Origin: a virus
IMG/VR virus record: IMGVR_UViG_3300047566_000138
Span: 1-26,628 of that record
DNA: 26,628 nt
Reading direction: 5' to 3' (one strand)
In this document: in pieces, positions 6,786-15,444 of the stretch
Layout: every line of letters begins with the position of its first letter
Numbering within the stretch: the first letter of the stretch is position 1
Notes under the pieces: generated by a model
Database searches by the model: none
What the model was told of the DNA's origin: nothing
The model's input: the letters and a program-made list of their open reading frames with translations, nothing else
Translations under genes and position numbers: made by a program

Positions 6786-7504
6786 ATCTTTCACAATTTC
6801 TATATTCTGTTGTTAATGCACAGAATGATGATTTGAATTACTTAAATCTTTTTGGCAAGTGTCTTTCTAGTATAGGAAAAACAACATCACAGAACTTTCA
6901 AGATGTATGGGTACTACACGAATTAAAAGATAAGCACAATGGCTTCTTTGTCGAGTTTGGTGCTACAAACGGCATTGATTGTTCAAACACATATATGCTA
7001 GAGAAAGATTATGGATGGAAAGGTATTCTTGCAGAACCAAATCCTTATTGGCATGATGCATTGTTCAGGAATAGAAATTGTGCTATTACAACAGAGTGTG
7101 TTTATACCAAATCAAATGAACAGTTAACATTCAATGCAGTTGCTAATGCCGCCGATCTTTCTACTATTCAAGGTTATGGTGATACTGATGAACATAGTCA
7201 AGTAAGAGAAAATCATTCTGCTATTACAGTAAGAACAGTTTCATTACTTGATCTGCTAAAGAAAAACAATGCACATCAAATCATTGATTATCTTTCAATT
7301 GATACTGAGGGGAGTGAATTGGATATTCTTACTCAGTTTTTTACCGAAAACACACAGTATCAAATTAGATGCATTACAGTAGAACATAACAATAACATTA
7401 TCATGAGATTTAAACTTAAAGAATTACTAGAAGAACAAGGATACACAAGAAAGTTTACTGAAATTTCAAGATGGGACGACTACTATTTTAAGGATGTGAC
7501 ATGA
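6773..7504 (+). CDS. FkbM-family methyltransferase
   Basis: A 243-residue SAM-dependent methyltransferase of the FkbM type. N-F-Q-D-V-W-V-L-H-E-L leads into G-F-F-V-E-F-G-A-T-N-G-I-D-C-S-N-T (about 55-71), the SAM loop in this family. W-K-G-I-L-A-E-P-N-P follows, with the acidic residue that binds the ribose, then V-S-L-L-D-L-L and D-Y-L-S-I-D-T-E-G-S-E-L-D-I-L. FkbM enzymes O-methylate sugars or polyketides. The neighbouring sugar genes suggest a glycan substrate. The start could be 6773 or the ATG at 6782, which overlaps the previous stop as ATGA. It is coupled to the next gene by another ATGA overlap. Confidence 0.85.
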   Translation: MDRMNLSQFLYSVVNAQNDDLNYLNLFGKCLSSIGKTTSQNFQDVWVLHELKDKHNGFFVEFGATNGIDCSNTYMLEKDYGWKGILAEPNPYWHDALFRNRNCAITTECVYTKSNEQLTFNAVANAADLSTIQGYGDTDEHSQVRENHSAITVRTVSLLDLLKKNNAHQIIDYLSIDTEGSELDILTQFFTENTQYQIRCITVEHNNNIIMRFKLKELLEEQGYTRKFTEISRWDDYYFKDVT

Positions 7505-8439
7505 CAAAAAATCTGATTATTGGCTTTGCTGCTAATTATGAATGGAGAGATTTACAGTATTGGGTTAATTCAATTCAGAAAACTAAGTATTCTGGTGATA
7601 TTCATATCGTCTCTGATAATATGAAAAGAGAGACAATTGAAAAACTATCATCAAAGAATGTCCAGTTAAGTTTGTATGGTAAGAAAAATGATAATGGTGA
7701 CTTTGTAGCAGAACAAAGCATTGCACCACATGTCAACAGATTCTTCTACATCTGGAACACTCTCAAGATGTTGAATGCTGATTATCGGTATGTTGTTACT
7801 ACTGATGTCAGGGATGTTGTCTTTCAATCTGACCCTATTGACTGGCTAGAAGAAAATCTAGTAATGCATTCTCTTGTTGCATCTTCGGAAGGATTAAAGT
7901 ATCAAGATGAACCATGGGGAAATAAAAATCTACATGATGCGTTTGGACCATTTTATCATAAACAGATGAAAGATAATCTGATATATAACGTCGGTACTAT
8001 TGCTGGTGATTATTATCATGTTCGTGGTCTATTGTCTCTGATCTTTCAATTGAGCATCAATAGACCAATTCAAATTGTAGATCAAGCAGTATACAACTAT
8101 TTGGTTAACACTGATCCTTTTTATAATGATACAATGTTCACAAGCAATAAAGATTGTTGGGCAATTCAATTAGGAACAACACTAGAAGCAGTTAGATCAG
8201 GATCAGGTGATTTAGGGCAAGCATACATAAGAGATAGAGCAGCACAATTACGATATCTTGAGGCATATGTTGATCATCCTGTCTTTATTGAAGATGGCAT
8301 AGTAAAAGATTTAGAGAAAAGACCGTATCCAATTGTTCATCAATATGACAGAATACCTGATTTGAAAATGAAAATACAACAGATTTATGGAGATAATGAT
8401 GTTTCTGAATCCAGAACAATTTTCTATCACTCAGTCTAA
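7501..8439 (+). CDS. Putative glycosyltransferase (GT-A type, DVRD motif)
   Basis: A 312-residue protein whose N-terminus, N-L-I-I-G-F-A-A-N-Y-E-W, and the stretch Y-R-Y-V-V-T-T-D-V-R-D-V-V-F-Q-S-D-P (about 97-114) fit a GT-A glycosyltransferase with a D-x-R-D metal site. Y-N-V-G-T-I-A-G (about 161-168) and V-D-Q-A-V-Y-N-Y (about 195-202) also fit, the latter at the usual place of a late acidic residue. No transmembrane segment is present. It overlaps both neighbours (ATGA at 7501 and 41 bases with the next gene), so it belongs to the coupled cassette. Family number and substrates are not recognised. Confidence 0.65.
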   Translation: MTKNLIIGFAANYEWRDLQYWVNSIQKTKYSGDIHIVSDNMKRETIEKLSSKNVQLSLYGKKNDNGDFVAEQSIAPHVNRFFYIWNTLKMLNADYRYVVTTDVRDVVFQSDPIDWLEENLVMHSLVASSEGLKYQDEPWGNKNLHDAFGPFYHKQMKDNLIYNVGTIAGDYYHVRGLLSLIFQLSINRPIQIVDQAVYNYLVNTDPFYNDTMFTSNKDCWAIQLGTTLEAVRSGSGDLGQAYIRDRAAQLRYLEAYVDHPVFIEDGIVKDLEKRPYPIVHQYDRIPDLKMKIQQIYGDNDVSESRTIFYHSV

Positions 8440-8905
8440 AGAGATGGGAATATGGCCACCAAGTGATCTTGTAGCGTCTAGTATTATTCCATATATCAAG
8501 AGAATGCCAAACAAAGTTAATATTCTTGATGTTGGAACAATGAAGGGTGAAAACGCATTTAGATTTCTTGAGTTGGACAGTAAGAATAAAATTGACACAA
8601 TTTTTACAATCAAGACAACAGATGAACATAATGATTTGATTGATACAAATCTCAAGGCACATTATGGTAAGGTAATCCTCACTGAACCAAAAGAACCTGT
8701 TGAAATAGTCTGTATCAACTCAAACACTGATCTTGACATCATCCTTAAAAAGTATTATGATCACGTGAAGACTAACGGTATATTTTGTGGCAATAATCAT
8801 TCTGATAGTAAAGTAAAAACAGCATTATCTAAGTTTAGACGTGAAAACAGAATTGGCACTCCTATTTCTGTTGCTTTAGACACATGGTTCTGGTACAGGA
8901 GATAA
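8399..8905 (+). CDS. Putative SAM-dependent methyltransferase, small
   Basis: A 168-residue protein with V-N-I-L-D-V-G-T-M-K-G-E-N-A (about 39-52), a class I SAM-binding motif, and weaker later strands. It is shorter than full methyltransferases, and the region after the first motif is divergent, so activity is uncertain. The start at 8399 is chosen because TGGAG at 8388-8392 lies 6 bases before it; in-frame ATGs at 8387 and 8396 are possible. It ends 2 bases before the epimerase start, whose ribosome binding site lies inside this gene. Confidence 0.5.
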   Translation: MFLNPEQFSITQSKEMGIWPPSDLVASSIIPYIKRMPNKVNILDVGTMKGENAFRFLELDSKNKIDTIFTIKTTDEHNDLIDTNLKAHYGKVILTEPKEPVEIVCINSNTDLDIILKKYYDHVKTNGIFCGNNHSDSKVKTALSKFRRENRIGTPISVALDTWFWYRR

Positions 8906-8907
8906 TT

Positions 8908-9930
8908 ATGAAAACAGCACTCTGCCTTGGAGCAGGCGGATTTATTGGCAACCATATGGTCAACAGACTGAAGAAAGATGGATATTGGGTTCGTGGCGTT
9001 GATCTCAAGACACCCGAATTCAGTAAAAGCATGGCTGATCATTTTGTTGTTCGTGATCTTAGAGAGCAAAGAGAAGTTCATGAACTGATTGGTTATGCTG
9101 GTTCATGCCGTGATCCTCATCAGATTTGGGCAATGGCATTTGATAAACCATTTGATGAAATTTATCAGTTTGCTGCTGATATGGGAGGTGCAGGATTTAT
9201 TTTTACAGGAGAGCATGATGCTGATGTCATGCATAATTCAGCAACTATTAATCTGAATGTTCTAAATGCAGTCAAGATGTATAATGAACACAATAAGGTA
9301 AATAAAACAAAGATTTTCTATTCATCTTCTGCATGTATCTATCCAGAACATAATCAGCTTGATCCTGATAATCCAAACTGTGAAGAATCTTCAGCATATC
9401 CTGCTAATCCTGATTCAGAGTATGGTTGGGAAAAACTATTCTCAGAGAGACTATATCTAGCGTTCAACAGAAACTATAATATTCCTGTTCGTATTGCTAG
9501 ATTTCACAACATCTATGGTCCATTAGGAACATGGCAGGGTGGTAGAGAAAAGGCTCCTGCTGCTATTTGTCGTAAAGTATTAACATCATATGATGAAATT
9601 GAAATCTGGGGTGACGGTAAACAGACAAGATCGTTCCTATATATTGATGATTGTATTGATGCAGTTAGACTTTTGATGGAATCTGACTTCATGGGGCCAG
9701 TTAATATTGGTTCTGAAGAAATGGTCACAATCAATAAATTAGTAGATATTGCATGTGCAGTTGAGAATAAGAGTCTGATCAAGAAACATATTGAAGGACC
9801 GACAGGTGTTCGTGGTAGAAACTCAGATAACAGACTTATTGAAGAAAAGCTTGATTGGAATCCAAAATATTCTTTGAATACAGGAATTACAAATACATAT
9901 AATTGGATCAAGACACAATTAGAAAGATAA
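8908..9930 (+). CDS. GDP-mannose 3,5-epimerase
   Basis: A 340-residue extended SDR enzyme matching GDP-D-mannose 3',5'-epimerase, which makes GDP-L-galactose (and GDP-L-gulose) from GDP-mannose. NAD binding: G-A-G-G-F-I-G (8-14). Family-specific stretches are A-A-D-M-G-G-A-G-F-I (89-98), S-S-S-A-C-I-Y-P-E (139-147) with the epimerising Cys143, Y172-G-W-E-K176, and R-F-H-N-I-Y-G-P-L-G-T-W with G-G-R-E-K-A-P (211-217), where K215 is the second acid/base. G-V-R-G-R-N-S-D-N near the C-terminus is also typical. The plant enzymes share these blocks. AGGAG at 8897-8901 supports the start. It precedes the GT10 gene by 4 bases, suggesting that its product feeds that enzyme. Confidence 0.9.
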   Translation: MKTALCLGAGGFIGNHMVNRLKKDGYWVRGVDLKTPEFSKSMADHFVVRDLREQREVHELIGYAGSCRDPHQIWAMAFDKPFDEIYQFAADMGGAGFIFTGEHDADVMHNSATINLNVLNAVKMYNEHNKVNKTKIFYSSSACIYPEHNQLDPDNPNCEESSAYPANPDSEYGWEKLFSERLYLAFNRNYNIPVRIARFHNIYGPLGTWQGGREKAPAAICRKVLTSYDEIEIWGDGKQTRSFLYIDDCIDAVRLLMESDFMGPVNIGSEEMVTINKLVDIACAVENKSLIKKHIEGPTGVRGRNSDNRLIEEKLDWNPKYSLNTGITNTYNWIKTQLER

Positions 9931-9934
9931 TATA

Positions 9935-10822
9935 ATGAATGTTCTGAAATTAGGGTTTACTGACACTTTTGGCGCAATTGAAAACTTCTTTACAAATATT
10001 CTATCTGAAAAATATCAGGTAATTCGTGATGATCAAAATCCAGACTATTTGATCTTTGGAGACAAGATTTTTGGTGGCAATAATGTCAACTACAATAACA
10101 GAAATTGTGTAAAGATATTCTATACTGGTGAGAATGAAAGACCATGGGATTATCAGTGTCATTATTCTATATCATTTGACCATAATGAATTTGAAGGACG
10201 AAATTACAGACTGCCTTTATATGTGATCTATGATTATGATAATCACCATAGAGATGTACCCAATACATCTACAATTCAAAGAATACCATCTGATCTGTTA
10301 GTAAAAAAAGATTTCTGCTCATTTGTTGTCAAGAATGGTGGATGTCAAAAGAGAAACGAATGGTTTCAGATTTTGAATTCATATAAAGGTGTTGCGTCTG
10401 GTGGTCCATTGTTTAACAACATTGGTTATGTGCTTCCAAGAGGAGAACAATCAGTACAAGCAAAGTTACAATTTCTAAATTCATATCGTTTTAATCTTTG
10501 TTTTGAAAACACATCATATCCTGGTTATGCAACAGAAAAACTATATGAAGCATTATGTGCTAAGACCGTTCCTATCTATTGGGGCAGTCCTACAATTGAA
10601 TGTGATTTCAACACTAAAGCATTCTTGAACTGGCATGATTATGGTAATGATGCTGATTTTCTTGATGCAATTAAAGAGATTGATGATAATCCAGATATGT
10701 ATGAAGAAATGTATCTTCAACCTATGTTTACAGACTATCAACGTGTAAACAAGTTTTTTGACAAAGACAGATTTCTAAACTGGTTTGATCGGAATGTATA
10801 TAAAGGTGTGTTGAATGCATAA
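9935..10822 (+). CDS. GT10 family alpha-1,3-fucosyltransferase homologue
   Basis: A 295-residue protein with the GT10 donor-binding signature near residues 189-219: F-N-L-C-F-E-N-T, then Y-A-T-E-K-L-Y-E-A and V-P-I-Y-W-G-S-P. It continues with F-N-T-K-A-F-L-N, as in bacterial fucosyltransferases such as the Helicobacter enzymes. GT10 enzymes move L-fucose from GDP-L-fucose to a glycan. No GDP-fucose synthesis gene lies in this window, while a GDP-L-galactose producer lies directly upstream. L-galactose is L-fucose with a 6-hydroxyl, so this enzyme may use it. No membrane segment or C-terminal amphipathic heptad repeats are obvious. It overlaps the next gene by 8 bases. Confidence 0.88.
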   Translation: MNVLKLGFTDTFGAIENFFTNILSEKYQVIRDDQNPDYLIFGDKIFGGNNVNYNNRNCVKIFYTGENERPWDYQCHYSISFDHNEFEGRNYRLPLYVIYDYDNHHRDVPNTSTIQRIPSDLLVKKDFCSFVVKNGGCQKRNEWFQILNSYKGVASGGPLFNNIGYVLPRGEQSVQAKLQFLNSYRFNLCFENTSYPGYATEKLYEALCAKTVPIYWGSPTIECDFNTKAFLNWHDYGNDADFLDAIKEIDDNPDMYEEMYLQPMFTDYQRVNKFFDKDRFLNWFDRNVYKGVLNA

Positions 10823-11552
10823 AGCACTGATTATTACTCCTACTGGATGTCCAATGTTCTTTGATGATGAATATGATAAAGATAATCATTGGAGATATGC
10901 TAAGCCAGAAAGAACATATGAAACATTAGTTGTGTCTTTCAAAGAAGACTTTATACCAGAAGAAAATTCATATGATAGATTTGTATATTATCCAATAAGA
11001 TACAAGTGGAAACAGACACCAGAACTGCTTGACATTTTTGATATCAAGTGGTATGATTATGATTATATTGGTATCTGGGATGATGATTATTGCACAGATA
11101 TTCGTTCTGTAAATAGATCACTAGAACTTGCTAGACAGTTTGACTTTCCATTCTTTCAGCAATCGTTGAAATCATGGACAGTGTATCCTTGTCTTGAACA
11201 AGATACAAATTGTTCTTTTGCTAAAACCAACTTCACTGAAATGGGCATCTGCTTTTATAGAACAGATGTGTTTAGTAAAGTTCTTAAACTATTGCGAGAC
11301 TATCAATACAATGAATCTGAATGGGGTATTGATAAGATCATGTGTGACTATCTAAAATTGCCTGCATATATAGTTCATGAAGTATCAGCTAAACACATGA
11401 GACGTGAAAGTTGGTATGATAAGTCAAACGCTTTCAAAGAAATGGACTACTTGATGAAAGAGTGGTTCCCAAAGTATATGAAAGAACAATTCGGTTCTGA
11501 TTATCAATATCATGATAGTCAGGTTGTCATTGAAAAATATAAATTAGGATAA
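10815..11552 (+). CDS. Putative glycosyltransferase, DUF707-like
   Basis: A 245-residue protein. Y-D-Y-I-G-I-W-D-D-D-Y-C-T-D-I (about 83-97) looks like a GT-A metal site, followed by R-S-L-E-L-A-R-Q-F-D-F-P-F-F-Q-Q-S-L, a pattern I associate with DUF707-type putative glycosyltransferases. W-G-I-D-K-I-M-C-D-Y-L later fits the acceptor side of such folds. No signal peptide or membrane segment is seen. It sits between the GT10 gene and the dehydratase gene. The general class is likely, the substrate unknown. Confidence 0.55.
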   Translation: MHKALIITPTGCPMFFDDEYDKDNHWRYAKPERTYETLVVSFKEDFIPEENSYDRFVYYPIRYKWKQTPELLDIFDIKWYDYDYIGIWDDDYCTDIRSVNRSLELARQFDFPFFQQSLKSWTVYPCLEQDTNCSFAKTNFTEMGICFYRTDVFSKVLKLLRDYQYNESEWGIDKIMCDYLKLPAYIVHEVSAKHMRRESWYDKSNAFKEMDYLMKEWFPKYMKEQFGSDYQYHDSQVVIEKYKLG

Positions 11553-11556
11553 AATA

Positions 11557-12600
11557 ATGAGAAAGCGATTGTTATTGACCGGTGGTGCCGGGTTTATCGG
11601 CCATCATGTAGTTGATATTTTTATGCAACAGACAGACTGGGATATCATATCACTAGATAGATTGGATTATTCTGGAAATCTCAATAGACTAAATTCTGTT
11701 GTTAGTTCGTATCCAAAATCAGAACAAAAACGTGTTAAGATTGTATGGCATGATTTGAAAGCAGATGTTCATGAGTTAACACAAAACTTTATTGGTGATG
11801 TGAATATCATTCTCCATCTAGCAGCATCAAGTCATGTTGATCGGTCCATTTCGCATCCAATGGAATTTGTTATGGATAACACCATTGGTACTGTCAATCT
11901 TCTGAATTATGCAAGACGATTGAACAATCTAGAACGACTGATTTACTTCTCCACAGATGAAATCTTTGGTTCTGCACCACCGGGTGTTCTATATGGTGAG
12001 TATGACCGATATAATTCAACTAATCCATATTCAGCATCTAAGGCAGCGGCAGAAGAATTTTGTGTGGCATATGAGAACACATATAAGTTGCCAATCTTTG
12101 TTACACACACAATGAATGTTTTTGGTGAGAGACAGCATCCTGAAAAGTTCATTCCTATGTGTATTCGTAAGATTCGTGATTCCGAGAAGATTTATGTACA
12201 CTCTGATCCCTCAAAGACACAAGCAGGCAGTAGATTTTACATCAATGCTAAGGATGTTGCTGAAGCCATGTATTTTCTTCTTCATATGAATGATACACAA
12301 CATATGATTATCAAGGATCATATGGCATCTCTTGGTGTTCGTTGTCCTAAGTTCAATGTTGTTGGTAAAGAAGAAATTGATAATCTATCAATGGTCAAGA
12401 TTATTGCCGAAGCACAGAACAAAGACCCTGTGTATGAGATGGTAGATTTTCACACTTCACGTCCTGGTCATGATCTAAGGTATTCTCTTGATGGCGCTTT
12501 TATGAAAAAGTTAGGATGGGAACCTAGAATCTCATTGCGTGAAAGACTTCATGAAGTAACACATTGGTCATTGACCAACAAAGAATGGATTGAACTATGA
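11557..12600 (+). CDS. NDP-glucose 4,6-dehydratase, RmlB-like
   Basis: A 347-residue extended SDR enzyme. NAD binding L-L-L-T-G-G-A-G-F-I-G-H-H (5-17), L-H-L-A-A-S-S-H-V-D-R-S-I (about 87-99), the dehydratase signature F-S-T-D-E-I-F-G (about 129-136) with the Asp-Glu catalytic pair, Y-S-A-S-K with the SDR Tyr and Lys, and C-terminal R-P-G-H-D-L-R-Y-S-L. All fit dTDP-glucose 4,6-dehydratase, which makes the 4-keto-6-deoxy intermediate of many deoxysugars. The nucleotide could be dTDP, UDP, CDP or GDP. No nucleotidyltransferase lies in the window, so the donor would come from the host or from phage genes elsewhere. It is coupled to the next gene by ATGA. Confidence 0.82.
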   Translation: MRKRLLLTGGAGFIGHHVVDIFMQQTDWDIISLDRLDYSGNLNRLNSVVSSYPKSEQKRVKIVWHDLKADVHELTQNFIGDVNIILHLAASSHVDRSISHPMEFVMDNTIGTVNLLNYARRLNNLERLIYFSTDEIFGSAPPGVLYGEYDRYNSTNPYSASKAAAEEFCVAYENTYKLPIFVTHTMNVFGERQHPEKFIPMCIRKIRDSEKIYVHSDPSKTQAGSRFYINAKDVAEAMYFLLHMNDTQHMIIKDHMASLGVRCPKFNVVGKEEIDNLSMVKIIAEAQNKDPVYEMVDFHTSRPGHDLRYSLDGAFMKKLGWEPRISLRERLHEVTHWSLTNKEWIEL

Positions 12601-13271
12601 GTGAACATACATTAAGAAATTATTTTGACAATACAAAACATTCTTCTGATAAGTGGGAACCATACTTTGAAGTGTATGAAAGACATCTTAGGAGATTTCT
12701 AATCAGAAGTAATGTACATCTAGTTGAAGTTGGTGTGCAAAAAGGTGGTTCACTTGAAATGTGGAGTAAATATCTACCTGCCGATTCAAGAATTACTGGT
12801 ATTGATGTTGATCCTGAATGTGCTAATCTCAAGTATGATACAGATAGAATATCTGTAATTATCGGCGATCAAAGTTCTGAAACTTTTTGGAATGAAACTC
12901 TACCATCATTAGGCAAGATTGATATCTTTATTGATGACGGTGGTCATTTTATGGATCAACAGATTCTAACATTTGAAAAAGTGTTTCCTCTGATGCCACA
13001 TAACTCAGTCTATATCTGTGAAGATACACATACAAGTTATATGCCATACAATGGTGGTGGTTTTAGAACAAAAGGCAGTTTTATTGAGTATGCCAAACAG
13101 TATATTGATGTGATTCATTCTAAGTGGATAGATGAACTGGACACAGAATTTGAGAGAAAGAAAAAGATTGCAAATGACTTGACATCAGTTCACTTCTATG
13201 ATAGCATGATAGTGTTTGAAAAGTTTGGAAAAAAGGATATGACTCGTGTTTCACCAATCAAATTCCGTTAA
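12597..13271 (+). CDS. Class I SAM methyltransferase (sugar O-methyltransferase-like)
   Basis: A 224-residue protein with V-H-L-V-E-V-G-V-Q-K-G-G-S-L-E-M-W (about 40-56), the SAM loop, then I-T-G-I-D-V-D-P-E-C with the ribose-binding acid. Next comes I-D-I-F-I-D-D-G-G-H-F-M-D-Q-Q (about 108-122), a metal-binding D-D-G-G-H signature found in macrocin-O-methyltransferase and related sugar methyltransferases. Y-I-C-E-D-T-H-T-S-Y follows. These enzymes methylate hydroxyls of deoxysugars. It overlaps the C-methyltransferase by 26 bases, suggesting joint work on one sugar. Confidence 0.75.
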   Translation: MSEHTLRNYFDNTKHSSDKWEPYFEVYERHLRRFLIRSNVHLVEVGVQKGGSLEMWSKYLPADSRITGIDVDPECANLKYDTDRISVIIGDQSSETFWNETLPSLGKIDIFIDDGGHFMDQQILTFEKVFPLMPHNSVYICEDTHTSYMPYNGGGFRTKGSFIEYAKQYIDVIHSKWIDELDTEFERKKKIANDLTSVHFYDSMIVFEKFGKKDMTRVSPIKFR

Positions 13272-14478
13272 GTTGAATAACTGTCTTGCTTGTGGATCAA
13301 CTGATCTAAAATTAACTCTTGATCTGAATACACAACCACTAGCCAACTCATACAAAAATACTAAAAATGAAGAACAAGAACAGTTTCCACTTGCTATCAA
13401 TAGATGTGAAAAATGTTATCATGTACAACTAACACATGCAGTTAACCCAGAACTTATGTTCAAAGAGTATTTGTATGTATCTGGCACATCAAATACAATG
13501 AAAGAACACTTCAAGTGGTTTGCTGATTTTAGTATTGAGTATTATAATCATTGTGGTAACGATGCATTATCTGTATTTGATATTGGCTGTAATGATGGTA
13601 CACAGTTAGATGCATACAGAAATATGAATATGATGACTGCTGGTATTGATCCTGCAGTTAATTTGTCTGCTAAATCAAAGTATAAAGGACATACAATCTA
13701 TGTAGATTTTTTTGATCCTAACTTTGTGCTCAATCATGATTTAACATATGACATTATCACAGCACAGAATGTATTTGCTCATAACTATGATCCTTTGACA
13801 TTCATGTTATGTGCAAAGAAGATTATGGATAATAACTCATTATTTTTTGTACAAACATCACAAGCTGATATGATTGTCAATAATGAGTTTGATACAATTT
13901 ATCATGAGCATATTTGTTTCTATAACATCAACTCAATGAATAATCTATGTAAAAGAGCAAATCTGCATTTGATTGATGTTATCAAATGTCCTTTGCATGG
14001 AAACAGTTATGTCTTTATTATTTCAAGAAATGAAGATAGAGCAAGACCTGCTCATGTTTTTAATCTAATTGAAATGGAAAGAAAGATAGGTCTATTGAAT
14101 GATGAGACATATATCAAATATTCAGAGAAGTGTAACTCTGTTGTTGATGATCTAAGAAAAGTAGTTGATGTTAATCAAGGCACATATAAAATTGTTGGTT
14201 ATGGTGCAGCAGCAAAAGGAATGACACTTTTGAACTATTCTGGCGTCAAACTTGATTATATCATTGATGATAATCCTCTAAAGCAAGGTAAGTTTACACC
14301 AGGATCAAATATTGAAATCTGTTCTATTGATAGACTTGATACAGAAACAGGACCAATCTTGTTTATTCCTCTGGCATGGAACTTCTTTACTGAAATCAAG
14401 AACAAAATCAAAACCAGAAGACAAAATGATTATGATAAGTTCTGTACATATTTTCCTAAAGTAGAGATTTCTTCATGA
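13246..14478 (+). CDS. NDP-sugar C-methyltransferase
   Basis: A 410-residue protein with the three-part layout of NDP-hexose C-methyltransferases such as TylC3. There is an N-terminal zinc domain (C-L-A-C-G near 13-17 and C-E-K-C near 54-57), a SAM domain with V-F-D-I-G-C-N-D-G-T-Q-L (about 109-120) and Y-H-E-H-I-C-F-Y (about 216-223, the catalytic Tyr-His-Glu-His block), and a C-terminal Rossmann-like domain with G-Y-G-A-A-A-K-G. These enzymes add a methyl branch at a carbon of a 4-keto sugar, the kind of product the RmlB-like enzyme makes. The start is GTG at 13246 with AAGGA at 13233-13237. It ends in an ATGA overlap with the next gene. Confidence 0.85.
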   Translation: MFHQSNSVKLNNCLACGSTDLKLTLDLNTQPLANSYKNTKNEEQEQFPLAINRCEKCYHVQLTHAVNPELMFKEYLYVSGTSNTMKEHFKWFADFSIEYYNHCGNDALSVFDIGCNDGTQLDAYRNMNMMTAGIDPAVNLSAKSKYKGHTIYVDFFDPNFVLNHDLTYDIITAQNVFAHNYDPLTFMLCAKKIMDNNSLFFVQTSQADMIVNNEFDTIYHEHICFYNINSMNNLCKRANLHLIDVIKCPLHGNSYVFIISRNEDRARPAHVFNLIEMERKIGLLNDETYIKYSEKCNSVVDDLRKVVDVNQGTYKIVGYGAAAKGMTLLNYSGVKLDYIIDDNPLKQGKFTPGSNIEICSIDRLDTETGPILFIPLAWNFFTEIKNKIKTRRQNDYDKFCTYFPKVEISS

Positions 14479-15260
14479 AGAATGTTTTATATTATCATGC
14501 ATACTTGACAGATGATCCAGCAGTTTGGTCATCTGTCATTCTTGAACAAATGAAATGTATGGAAGATGCAGAATTATTATCTAATCTGTCTGAAATCCGT
14601 ATGACTTGCATCACACAGCTTGATGCAAGGAACGAATATATTGCGCAATTATGCAGAACTTATCCTGTCAAGTTTTCTATAGAACTTATTGAAAATACAT
14701 ATAGTACAGACAGAGAAATGTTGTCTGGTCTAAATTCAGATAGAACTATTACTGAAAACTATACATATCGTAAAATCTATAATGATTGTCAAAAAGAAGA
14801 TATGAGAGTTTGTTATATTCATACTAAAGGTATTACTTCTGGTATGAAGATATCAAGAGATACTATACAGCAACACAAGAACTATTATTATTGGAGACAA
14901 TATCTTAATTGGGGTGTTATTGAAAAGTGGAAAGCATGTATTTCAGCATTACAAGATCATGATGTTGCTGGTGTAAACTATTATACTAAACCATCAAAAC
15001 ATTTCTCTGGTAATTTCTGGTGGGCTAATTCATCTTACATCAATAGTTTGCCTGATCCATCAACAATTGATTGGTGGAGAAAATTACAAAGAGAAACTAA
15101 TGATCAATGGCTCAAGTTCGCTTCTGACAGATTTAGAGACGAGCAATGGCTTTGTTCTTCTGATACAGTAAAAGTATATGAAGTCCACAAACTAAATCAA
15201 GCAGAAAATCCAGCAGCAACATTCTTACCTCGCAGGAGATATGATAATGAAGTTTATTGA
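14475..15260 (+). CDS. Putative glycosyltransferase (polysaccharide synthesis type)
   Basis: A 261-residue protein without membrane segments. V-C-Y-I-H-T-K-G-I (about 112-120), W-R-Q-Y-L-N-W-G-V-I-E-K-W-K-A-C (about 139-154) and H-F-S-G-N-F-W-W-A-N-S-S-Y-I (about 178-191) form a pattern I know from uncharacterised proteins in capsule and O-antigen clusters, probably glycosyltransferases. It closes the sugar cassette. The next gene starts inside its 3' end. The function is inferred from context and remembered motifs only. Confidence 0.5.
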   Translation: MKNVLYYHAYLTDDPAVWSSVILEQMKCMEDAELLSNLSEIRMTCITQLDARNEYIAQLCRTYPVKFSIELIENTYSTDREMLSGLNSDRTITENYTYRKIYNDCQKEDMRVCYIHTKGITSGMKISRDTIQQHKNYYYWRQYLNWGVIEKWKACISALQDHDVAGVNYYTKPSKHFSGNFWWANSSYINSLPDPSTIDWWRKLQRETNDQWLKFASDRFRDEQWLCSSDTVKVYEVHKLNQAENPAATFLPRRRYDNEVY

Positions 15261-15444
15261 GTTGACTGACTATCATTCCGGAACAGTTTTACTGATAAAT
15301 CTTAATAAAGTGATTACAATCAGAGATGGTTACAAGTCAACATTACAAAAAACAAAAAATGTTATTCTTGATTTTGGTAATGATCAGTATATCCACGTTA
15401 AAGAAACATATCAAGATATTAAAGAGATAATTGAGAAACATTGA
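15247..15444 (+). CDS. Small protein, FlbD-like in pattern, unknown function
   Basis: A 65-residue protein starting at the ATG at 15247, with AGGAG at 15235-15239. The pattern F-I-E-L-T-D...V-L-L-I-N-L-N-K-V-I-T-I...V-I-L-D-F-G-N-D-Q-Y-I-H-V-K-E-T-Y-Q-D-I-K-E-I-I resembles the small beta-rich FlbD-type proteins, but this is a weak resemblance. The stop overlaps the start of the next gene (TGATG). It belongs to a run of small coupled genes leading to the DNA polymerase. Confidence 0.65.
   Translation: MKFIELTDYHSGTVLLINLNKVITIRDGYKSTLQKTKNVILDFGNDQYIHVKETYQDIKEIIEKH

Noticed and set aside
13246-13280. TTG at 13273 as start of the C-methyltransferase
   Set aside because: The GTG at 13246 has AAGGA at a good distance. 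The TTG has no binding site, although the zinc domain begins right after it.
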